64,000 nt of DNA. Source: Macrolepiota albuminosa. Lineage: Eukaryota > Basidiomycota > Agaricomycetes > Agaricales > Agaricaceae. Position numbers and translations under genes: made by a program. The notes under the pieces are model-generated. The model made no database searches. It was given only the letters and a program-made list of their open reading frames with translations, and was not told where the DNA came from. Numbering within the stretch: the first letter of the stretch is position 1; each line of letters starts with the position of its first letter. The stretch spans positions 806,001-870,000 of the forward strand of contig JAMWFC010000113.1 of NCBI GenBank assembly GCA_027475525.1, given 5' to 3'. Shown piece after piece: positions 47,381-57,069 of this stretch.

Positions 47381-48507
47381 ACCACCTCTCCCTTTATTGA
47401 TATCGCCAGTAGCACCTTGGGGTAGACCGTGATAGACATGTTCTTGAATATCACTCAAGGCGTCTGCCGAACGAGCCAAGGTGAGAGCAGAGATGAACAA
47501 CTTCTGGTTGTTCCGTTGGACAGGAATCAGATAGCGGTAGTTGCCGCCGGCACCCTTGGCAAGGTCATCGTATCGTGGGTCTGCCTGGCTTTGAATGACA
47601 AGATCAAAGTTCGTTAAGGCCTCGGAAACCTTTGTCGTCCATTCGGGAACGAGCCAAACGTACCTGAGTAAAACCTACTGTTTAGATTTTCAATTTTTTT
47701 TAATTATGTGGAGAACGCACTTTCCACCAAACGAACGATTTATATCGTCGCTACCATTGAACCAATCTCGAACACGGTCACTAGGCGCGTCAGTCGCTCG
47801 ATCCGCATACACAACCTGTTATAATTGGTAAGTCCTCACATTTAATGCCTATCGCTGGATGACGGAGTCGTACTTTGATATTACTGATAAAAACCTTTGG
47901 CTCTAACTCCAGGTCTATAAGGACTTCTTCCTCCATCTCATCTGCGGAAAGCGGGACTGACGTCGCTCGAAGGGCTGAATCTTGAACACTCATACCAGGA
48001 CCATAAAAATTGCGCTGGTAGAGAATCAGCCTGCCGTACGCACCGACCGCGTCTGTGTTTCAGGGTATATTGTCACTTTACAGTCTGAACCTGATCAAGA
48101 AAAAAATTCACTCACAAGTCCGAGTTTCTTTGGTAGACCAGGATACAGTCTCTTCTGATTGCTCCCTAATCGTATTTTCGAGCATGCTATTGACTTCGTT
48201 GCTTGTTTCGTATCCGACTTTGACACTCGCCGAGATAGGCCCATACGACAGTCCAGATTCGAGATGGATAGAGCCCGACTCGGAGAGCTTTCTGGCTTCC
48301 GAGGAGACAGTCTCATTAAACGTCGTAGAAGTATACGACCCGGATTCGACAAAATCGTAAGAGTGGGTAATCTCACCTGAAATGAGATCAGTATCTAACA
48401 GACAGAAGAACATTGAGACCCCCACCCGAGTTTCCGCTGTTGTCGTAGTCAAAGACGAGCTCCCAGACGTATCTGGCACTGATGGTGAGTGTTGGTTTGG
48501 TGGTCAT
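47333..48507 (-). CDS. Putative insecticidal-crystal-toxin-like / beta-prism protein 1
   Basis: A multi-exon gene starting with MTTKPTLTISARYVWELVFD and ending with DINKGRGGDFLYLVW before a stop at 47333-47335. The C-terminal half has two motifs (DRVRDWFNGSDDIN and the INKGRGGD-YLVW type end) that recall the MABP-like beta-prism repeats found in fungal proteins annotated as insecticidal crystal toxin domain proteins. The middle part (SGSYTSTTFNETVSSEARKL) is Ser/Thr-rich and predicted beta, reminiscent of pore-forming toxins. No signal peptide is evident. It is the tandem paralogue of the gene at 49854-51130. The exon with GSDDINRSFGGK is followed by an AT-rich intron. Activity is inferred from family resemblance only; lectin-like or defence roles are alternatives. 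Confidence 0.6.
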
Positions 48508-49853
48508 GTTGAGCAGGGACAATAGAGCAGCTCGCAACACGAGAGTCGGGTTGGGTCTCCATTGAGCTCTGTTGGTTGATCTATATATCTGTACTGGTGT
48601 AAAAAATGATACAGAATAAATGAAAACTTCTAACACTCGATCCATATCATTTGCAAGTGACACCACATTTCTAAGGCACAATGGAGAAAATGTAGAGCCG
48701 AATGCTCTAAGAGTGTGCATTCAGTCATCATCGATATCAGCGCCGACCGTATCCTACTATAAATGAGTGTACTCGTCAAAGGACCGCATCGTTAACAAGC
48801 AATGGAAAGAACTTTATTTCTGTGCTGGTAAATTATCAGGCTAAAGCAAACAATTGCAACTCACGTGGATATCCATGATAGGCTTCCCCGCTATTCCTCA
48901 CGTGAAAAGCCTTTTGGGAAGATAATAATCCGTTTGTATCAAAATCATAAGGTCTTCCCGTTCAATGCACGGGGAACCAAAGTGGTAAGTATACCTATAC
49001 TGAAATATGAAGGCTAAAGGATCGTGCGTGCGCCACTCATAACGTGGTTACAAATAACCGGATGCAGGCTCTTATAGTCATTACCATGCCCCGGATAAAT
49101 CAATTAACCGGAGATGAATCACTAGAAATGCCCAGAAGGAAACCCTATGTCAGATTAGGGTCCGTAGCATCTCGCAGAAAGATTTCAGTATGGAACGCAT
49201 TCTGTGTCTCAAAATGTGGCGCGTCAATTTCCTCAGCCCGCAAAAATAATAAAGCTGTCTCTCATGCTATGACGCCCCAAAGCATTAGTGACGAGTCCAT
49301 CCATCAGCGTCTCAAACTCACTTATGGAACAGGAGTCGATACTATTTACCCAAAGGTCAAGAGTACCCGGAAACCAGGTGTGGAAAGCAACTGCGGTCCA
49401 AAGAATGTTTCGATTTTCTTGGAAGAGATGAGTGCATACCACGCCGCTCGGCCTCCCGGTAAAGTCTTCTTGCCGCCAGCTTTCTGGCAATGTGTCTGCC
49501 CATAACAGCCTTGCACCTGCCCTTCGAATCCCATCCCAGATCCTAAAGTGCTTTCAGGACTCATGCTGTTGTTTTCACTGTGTGGAAATTCTGCTACGCT
49601 CATTCGAGCGTCTGACATTGTCAAGCAAATTGTGATGAACGAAAAAAAAAACAGACCCCAAGGTCGTGAATTTAGCACAATCTCCAGGTACGCGATTCCG
49701 CTGTTTCACAAAATTCGCTGTCATCTGGACGCGGTGTCAGGTTATAACAATTTCAATTCAATCAGCTAGAAATTTCACATGGTACACGAACACTGGAGAA
49801 CAAAAAAAAACGAAGATCGATGTAGTCCAATTGACACAACCTCGCCGACACTT
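48508..49853. other. Intergenic between toxin-like paralogues
   Basis: No convincing exon. The minus-strand frame at 48720-48388 extends the first gene upstream of its chosen ATG but lacks family similarity. Promoter of the first paralogue is expected at its left end (on the plus strand numbering, 48508-48800). Confidence 0.45.
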
Positions 49854-51130
49854 TCAGACTGTGAAAACCCTCTGCTTCTTATATGCCAAGTACACGTATC
49901 CGCTGCCCCTTCCCATGTTGATATCGGTGGTAAATCCTTTGGGGATGTTCGGCCAGAGCATTACGGGCAACAAAAGGTGGGCGTCGGACATAAAGCGAGT
50001 CAAGGTAAGCTCAGTCATGAATAGGTCCGAAGGAGTCTTTCTGACAGGAACGAGGTAGCGATAGTGTCCTCCGGTGCCTTTAGCAAGATCCTCATGATTG
50101 GGACTGGCGTTCGGCGTGATAAGGAGATCGAAATGGGTGAGTGCCTCGGAAACCTTTGTCGTCATGATGGGCACAAGCCAGACAAACCTGGATAAGGCGA
50201 CTATTGGTTCTCATTTTCGTGAACGGCGCATCGTGAGCACTTACTTCCCAGTATACATGTGGTTCATGTCGTCGCTGCCTCCGAAGTGGTCTCGAACACG
50301 ATCAGTAGGCGCGTCGAGAAGGTTGTCAGAGTAAACCACCTGTTTAGTGAGTAGGCAACGAGGAAAAATTGACGGACAAATACAACTTACCTTCAATCCC
50401 TTGACGAACTTCATTGGCGTCATCATCATTTGCATGGGGACCTCTTCAGTCATCTTGTCTTCGGGAAGAGGCATCGTCATCATTTTGGTAGTTTCCTCTT
50501 GTACAACCATTCCAGGAAGTTCGAAAACGCGTTGGTAGAGTACCATCCTGCTGTTAGAGCCGATCATGCCTGCAAAAGATGCGGTGAGGGGTAGTTCCTC
50601 CAGGTTTCAGTATTCACCTACACTTGCGTACTTCCATCCTGCTGTAAGACACGGTCTCTTCTTTCTGGTCCATAGTCATGTTCTGAAGGAAGCCAGAGAC
50701 CTCCTTGCTCATTTTGTGGCCGTCCATGAAGGTGACCGTGAGAGGACGGTACGATGCATCTGATTGCAATTCGCCCGACATGACAAGTTTCTTGGCTTCC
50801 TTTGCGACAAACTCGTGGAACATCATAGAAGTGTACGACCCAGACTGCGTGAGCGCATACGTGTACTCAATGGGAGCTGAACAAATGTCTGAGTGAGCCG
50901 GACTATATTCTAAAAGATCCATACGCACTTGAGTTTCCGCTGTTGTCAAAGTCGAAAATGAGCTTCCAGACATACTTGGCCATCATGGGCATGGTTGTAG
51001 TGGACGTCATGGGCATGGTTGTAGTGGACGTCATGGGCACGGTTGTGGTGGACGTCATGGGCATGGTTGTGGTGGACGTCAAGGGCATGGTTGTGGTGGA
51101 CGTTATGGGCATGGTTGTGTTGGACGTCAT
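49854..51130 (-). CDS. Putative insecticidal-crystal-toxin-like / beta-prism protein 2
   Basis: Paralogue of the preceding gene, with the same domain plan. It starts at ATG 51130 with six Thr/Met-rich octads, then AKYVWKLIFDFDNSGNSS, where a 50-bp intron splits the codon exactly as in paralogue 1. A beta-rich middle part (SGSYTSMMFHEF) follows, then the C-terminal prism-like half with DRVRDHFGGSDDMNHMY and DINMGRGSGYVYLAYKK, ending at 49854. Introns near 50890-50935, 50588-50625, 50340-50390 and 50190-50245 are GT-AG. The gene looks intact. A 100-bp piece of this family occurs at 34245-34345. The function is inferred: pore-forming or carbohydrate-binding defence protein are the leading options. 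Confidence 0.6.
50984..51127 (-). repeat. 24-bp coding tandem repeat (TSTTTMPM octads)
   Basis: Six 24-bp units encode TSTTTMPM-like octads at the N-terminus of the second toxin-like protein (variants end in MPI, MPL and VPM). The first paralogue lacks this array. Low-complexity, probably disordered and possibly O-glycosylated or simply a spacer. Confidence 0.9.
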
Positions 51131-53973
51131 GATTGAATCAGTATAATGGAACTAGTAATAAGGACTTGGTGCCCACAACGAATGTTCGTCGGATTTATAT
51201 ACACCACTGGTAAGTTCCGTGTTATGTCATGGCACAGAACAAGGTCAGAAACCAATACCGTCTTCCGTATACACTACATAACTCATGCATATGTCTGATT
51301 GATCTAAATTCATCAATGACGGTGACATGGAGGGAACCTCTTCTCGCATTTTAGTAAGCGTTGGGATACAAAGATTCGAGATACGACACCTGACATATAT
51401 CAGAAGTGCGCAGTCTGCAATGTTCCAGAAGTTTCGCTCGATGAGAGCTTCTTCTTCTTCTTCTTGTGCGCGGGATGGCGATGATTTTATCAGTGATCAG
51501 GGCTCCGCAAGCGGCATGTGGAGTTTCGAAGATCATGATAACACGGCTCGTTGAGAATACAGGAGTAGCTTTTCGTTAGCGTAGCGCTTGCAGTGATGTG
51601 CCACAGGGGACTCGTAGTAACTGAGAGCAGCCGAAGGTGTCTTAAAGTACATTGACTCCTAGCTCGCGAACTTACATTTTGATCTAAGCCAACTGAGGCC
51701 ACGAGTAGTTCGACACTTCATAGATGACAGGGAGATATGTAAAATCCGGTTGAAATCGATAGTCGGGAGGAAACGCGTCCATATCGTGTATAAATCCTAT
51801 GTTTAGTTTAGAGGCACTTGATGTAATCCATAAATCGTCTTCACAAATAGCTCGATATCGATAAGCCAAAAGTAAGCCCAGGAATATTCGTGCACGTTAT
51901 AAAGCAAGGTCATTTGACTGGTTGGAAAAATGGTTGGCCGACTTCGAAAGATCAAAATTTTAGCACTGAGGGGATGTGAACAGCAGATTGGTATTGCACG
52001 AGAACTATCGATCGAAATCTGCATCAGTGTCCCACACTTTTCACAGAAACCAGAAATCTGGAGCGCCTCGCATTATCGATCGATCCAATATAGATTCCTC
52101 GAAGTGGAGGATTTAATCATGGCGAGAGAAATCTGTCTAAAGTGGTTGTTCCAGTCCGCATGATTTAGGCGATCGAGTTCTCGTTTCTCACGACCGTTTG
52201 CCGCTCTGCCTGTTTAGATCTTTGATAGTACAACGTTTGGATTGAATAGGCGGACGAATCGAGGCAGTGTTTTGGCTGGGGACAAAAAAGAACATGATCA
52301 CATTACATCACCTGATGACGTGTGGCTGATTTCTTCCTTAACAGGATTCCTCAGTAATCATCAAGGTCGGTATTGGTTCCGGAAAGCTTTGATCTACCAC
52401 TTACATTTTGATGTTCCAGGTCGAAGCAGAAGCTAGAATCAAATAGTGACTACGTTGAATTCAAATTGCACAGTGACGGTTTTTGCATTGGTGTTAGTAA
52501 ATTGAGTGGGAGCGTACGAAGTGGGCAGACTTCTTACGGGAGTCTTTTCCTTCTCGAGGATGATGCACCTGTACATGCTTATCGAAAAATCTTATCATGA
52601 TGATAACTACTTTGGATCAACCCGCTCGAAATGACACAGGATTCTGGAATGCTGATATCTATGGGTCTAATCGTGCATCTTTGTTGGTCTCAAGACTCCC
52701 TTGTGTCTTGCGTCTTATCTTGGGCTTCATCTTCATTCCCTTTTATACTCCTTCAGTGGTTACTGTTACTCTCTATATTTCAATTCTAGCTGATCAGTCT
52801 CAGAACACAAGCAATGCAAACATGCTCTATTATTGTTGAAATACAGGTAAATATGTCTTCTTTGCCTTCTTATCACGTTCTCTAGTTTCAAGGGAATATC
52901 CAACACCTATTGGATGGTCAAATGATGCTATCTTTCATATCGACAATCGTGCAAGCTACATCTACTAGATTCATCTCTTTATATATTGCTTAGCCCAAGT
53001 AGAATTTGGACTTCGCTTTGAAAGTTGATGCACTTGGGAAGCCTTGCAGCTTTTGGAATGAATATGGTGTCGATTTTGGAAACTGATAGGCCGCCTTTTT
53101 TGCTGCTATGCTTTGGGCTGTGCTAGGCTCTGTGCTTGCTTCCATTCTTGAAAAAATGATTCAGAAAGCCGGTAACGTTCCCAGCGAAACGAGTGTACTA
53201 TCCTTGCAGATTGTATTTCTTCAAGTTGTTGTTTGTGACGGCGTTGATTTGGTAGCCGTTGTTGCGGCCAGTGCAAGTGCTGCCACTCAAGGTATCCTTA
53301 GACTACAGTCTATAATGTCACATTTATGGCAGCCACCATGTATATTGCAAAGACACGTCATTTAGAAAGAATTCTGATGTATATAGTTCGAGTTTTTTCA
53401 AGACGCAGTTTTGATTGGACTGATCAGATCAGACTCGGAGATGTTCCGGCCTTAAATACAATCTGATCTGATTGATCTAGGCTTTATGAACTCCTGCGCA
53501 CCTGCCTATCGAAAACCACGAGTATTCAGAGTGCATTCGCCACTTCCTATTTCTATTTCTCGTTATCGGTATCTTCTTGTCTCGGATCCGGTTTATTAAC
53601 CTCGTTGTGAATTGATCAAGACACCTGAAGATACTTGTAGGTATGTATGCCTGAAGAAATTTGCATATAAGCCAACTTGAACCTTATCTAAACCACAATT
53701 TATTAACTCATGCGTTTCCTTCTTTCTTCCCCTTGCAGGTTAAACGACGTGTGCCGCCACTTTGAAATCTGATAAGATCGAGCCATCAGTCAACGGAGTC
53801 ATTTTTGCTCAGTGACACTTGTCACCGTTCCAAAAATACATTTTCTATAACATATTTTCGTCAGTCACTCTTTCAAAATTCTGTCTCTCAGATCTCTGGG
53901 CGGTCGCCCATATTCACGTCTATTCTCAAGTTTCGCGCCTCTGGCATATCCCAAGAAGCTGCGTAACAGAGTC
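51131..53973. other. 2.8-kb interval without a confident gene
   Basis: Base composition is like the neighbouring genes, but I found no exon chain. Small open frames at 51869-51684 (minus; EDDLWITSSASKLNIGF) and 52597-52839 (plus) have protein-like composition and no recognised family. A pyrimidine-rich tract followed by a splice-like CAG lies at 53720-53745, upstream of the tRNA ligase start. Unannotated small genes are possible. Confidence 0.35.
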
Positions 53974-56820
53974 ATGGCATCTGTATTCTCAGAGGAGGAC
54001 TCGAAGCTCATCGCAAGCCTTCACAAGCTGTCTCAAAAGTCTCCAAAGCTTGTCAAGTCGTCAACGTACAATGCGCCGGCAGATCCCAATATTGTCATTC
54101 GCAGTTGGAAGATGAATGAGTTCAAGTACTACGACATCCCTTCCCCATTTCCAACTCTGGCGCGTGGAATCTTCACAGTAGAGCTTGCGAAGGAGGATGT
54201 AAAGGAAGCTGTCGAGGACGGGAATGATGTGGCAAAGGAGGGGAATCTGAATGACAAAAATTATCGGATTGTGGCGCGAGGCTATGACAAGTTCTTCAAC
54301 ATTGGAGAGGTTCCGAGGGGAATCTGAATGACAAAAATTATCGGATTGTGGCGCGAGGCTATGACAAGTTCTTCAACATTGGAGAGGTTCCATGGACTAC
54401 GGTACGCCAATACCTCGGTAACGCCCCGCCATATAGTAATTTTCTATTCAGTGGTCTTCTTTAGAGTCTCATACCGCATCGCCGTATACACTTTCTCTGA
54501 AATCCAACGGGTGTATCATTTTCATCGCGGCCCTGACCCCGAGCAAGCTACTTGTCACTTCAAAGCACTCTCTCGGTCACATTCAAGGAGTTGACTTGAG
54601 TCATGCAGAGGCAGGAGAAGCTTGGCTCCGCAAATACCTCGCTCAAAAAGGACGTACGGAGGAGGATTTAGCGAAGCGTCTCTGGGAGAACAATTGGACT
54701 GCAGTAGCAGAAGTACGTGACTTTTGTTCATTCTAGATCCCTTCGTTCAACTTGTTCCCTAGCTTTGTGACGACTCGTTCGAGGAGCACGTCCTCGCATA
54801 TCCCCCGGAGAAAACTGGCCTTCACCTCCATGGGCTGAATGTATCTACCAAAGCCTTCGTAACCCTTCCTCAGTCTGAGGTCGACGCTTTCGCTGAAGAG
54901 TGGGGTTTCATCAAGACACCCTCAATTGAGCTCAAGACCATTGCCGGCGTACGGGCGTTCACACAAGAGATTTCTGAACTCGGCGAATGGAACGGCGAAG
55001 CAGTCGAGGGCTTCGTAGTGCGTACGCACGTTACCGAACCACCATCAGGAAGGGGACGATCTGCCTCTCCATATGCCCCTGGGTCTTCCTTCTTCTTTAA
55101 AGTCAAATTTGATGAGCCATACATGATGTACCGCGATTGGCGTGAAGTCACAAAGAGGCTCCTGTCTATGCAGGGGAAACTTAAAACTTCCCATGTGTCT
55201 AAAGCTAAGATGCAGCGCGCAGAAACGAGGGTTTATGTCCGTTGGGTAATTGAAGAGATTAACAAGGATCGGTCGCAGTTTTCTGAGTATAGTAAGGGAA
55301 AGGGGATCATTGCGACCAGGGAGAGATTCCTCAGTTATTTGGAAACGCCCGAGGGGAAGGCTGAGATGGAAAAGGCGAAGAATGGTGGCATGGAGAACGT
55401 GAGCGTAGAGGATAAGGATAAGACGTTCCAGAAGACGATCATTGCACCTATCGCAGTTCCTGGATGTGGTATGTGTTCTTCTTGCTGTGGACTACACTAC
55501 AGTTCTTTTTTTGATGATGTTTAGGAAAAACCGCCGTGTCTGTCGCCTTGGCTCGTATCTTTGGATTTGGACACACCCAGAGCGATGATGTGATTGCCAA
55601 AAAGCCCGCAACTCAATTTCTTAAAAACGTCAAGGAGCTATTGAAAACTAAGGACATCGTGATTGCAGATAAGTAAGATGTTTATATTTGAGGATACCAG
55701 TTTATCCGCTGACTAACTCTCCTGTTAATCAGAAATAATCACCTTTTACAACACCGTAAAGCCCTGCGAGACCTTGCGACATCCTCAAGCGTACCCACTC
55801 GATTTCTTGTGCTAAATTGGGGTGTCGGCAACCTCCCGCAAGCCACCGTCCATCGTGTCTGCGGAGATCGCATTACAGAGCGCGGCGCTAACCACCAGAC
55901 ACTTCGGCCAGACGAAAATAAGGGACACGAAGAGGTCATGGAGATCGCATTACAGAGCGCGGCGCTAACCACCAGACACTTCGGCCAGACGAAAATAAGG
56001 GACACGAAGAGGTCATTTGGATGTTCCTCAACACACGCGAGGAGTTCTCAGACAGCGAGGCAGACGCAGTGATCGAATGAAGGTGGAAGAAGACATGGAG
56101 GCCGCCGTCCGACGCGCCGTTGATGGGTGCGTGAAAGTGCTAGGGCTCGAGTCGCCGGAGGAGTCGAAAATTCAAGAAGCTATAAAGGCGATTGAGGAGT
56201 ACAAGCCTTCTATCAAAAAGTCGGACGATAGAAAGAAGACGCGAGAGCAAGCGAGGTATTATGGATTATTGGCGGAGGTGGATTTAACGGAAGCATTGAG
56301 TAAGAAGTTAGCGTCTATGGCCAATGCGAGTGGTCCAGAGGGGGACGCTGTAGGTTTTTGGAACGCGATGAAGAGTGCTGGACGCGTGACGCAACGCCCA
56401 CATGTTACATTTATTCACCGGAATTCGTTGCCTGCGGAGGAGACGCTATGGACAGATTGTGCGACGCTTCATGCCATGAAGCAGCCTCCATTGTTCAGGA
56501 TTCAGCTTGGACATTTGGTGTGGAATTCGCGCGTGATGGCTCTCACTGTGGACAAGTTGAATGCTGTGGGAGAGGAGGGCGTGCACGATGAGGCAACTGT
56601 GGAAAGGGGGAAGCAGTTCCTTGCGAGTCTTCCAGAGGAGCTGACGAAGCGGCTGCATATCACCGTTGGGACGATAAATGCGGAAGCGAAGCCAGTTGAG
56701 GCGAAGGCGCTTGTGGAGGCATTCCGCAAAGGCGAGACCTCTGATGCGTCCGGTCCTATCAAATCTATCTCTCTCGACGATGTGTTTGCGTCGGGAAGGA
56801 TCAAAGCCCTGAACAATTAA
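53974..56820 (+). CDS. TRL1: Fungal tRNA ligase (ligase-kinase-cyclic phosphodiesterase)
   Basis: Joins tRNA exons after intron removal and HAC1/XBP1-type mRNA in the unfolded-protein response. Exons: 53974-54401, 54467-54712, 54763-55468, 55525-55672, 55733-56820. After ignoring two 77-bp duplications and one missing base it gives about 820 residues, near yeast Trl1 (827). N-terminal ligase domain: RGYDKFFNIGEVPWTT and the adenylated lysine in SLKSNGCIIFI (about residue 129). Kinase domain: P-loop VPGCGKTAVS at about 430-440, whose glycine codon is split by an intron. C-terminal 2H phosphodiesterase: PHVTFIHR (about 682) and LHITVGT (about 767). The frame changes at about 56079 (VIE then MKVEEDMEA), where one base seems lost; in an essential gene this is more likely an error than a mutation. 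Confidence 0.93.
54238..54391. repeat. 77-bp perfect tandem duplication #16
   Basis: Copies 54238-54314 and 54315-54391 in exon 1 of TRL1. It repeats the RIVARGYDKFFNIGEV coding segment and, uncorrected, ends the protein at residue 118. Confidence 0.97.
55863..56016. repeat. 77-bp perfect tandem duplication #17
   Basis: Copies 55863-55939 and 55940-56016 in the kinase region of TRL1. With one copy removed the frame runs from RVCGDRITERGANHQTL into the WMFLNTREEF segment. Confidence 0.97.
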
Positions 56821-56936
56821 CTAACATAGATAATTTGTACTAATACCACGATTTCTCACTGTTTGCGTCGGGAAGGATCAAAGCCCTGAACAATTAACTA
56901 ACATAGATAATTTGTACTAATACCACGATTTCTCAC
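56783..56936. repeat. 77-bp perfect tandem duplication #18
   Basis: Copies 56783-56859 and 56860-56936. The unit holds the last 12 codons and stop of TRL1; the second copy lies in the 3' flank and does no harm. Confidence 0.97.
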
Positions 56937-57069
56937 GTTCTCTCCCCTCACTGCTTTAATATGTACGAATTTAACATCTCTCCATTCTGATCCGGCTAAA
57001 TCCGCCATCAAGTTTCTGTTCACTTGTCAATACTGAGTTGTTTGGGTTACCCCGACTATCGACTCTTCT

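Noticed and set aside
52597..52839. 80-residue protein with a hydrophobic centre
   Set aside because: No neighbouring exon, no family resemblance and no conserved start context; could be real but cannot be supported.
54238..56936. tRNA ligase as a pseudogene
   Set aside because: The frame breaks coincide with two 77-bp artefact-type duplications and one base; all catalytic motifs and splice sites are intact.
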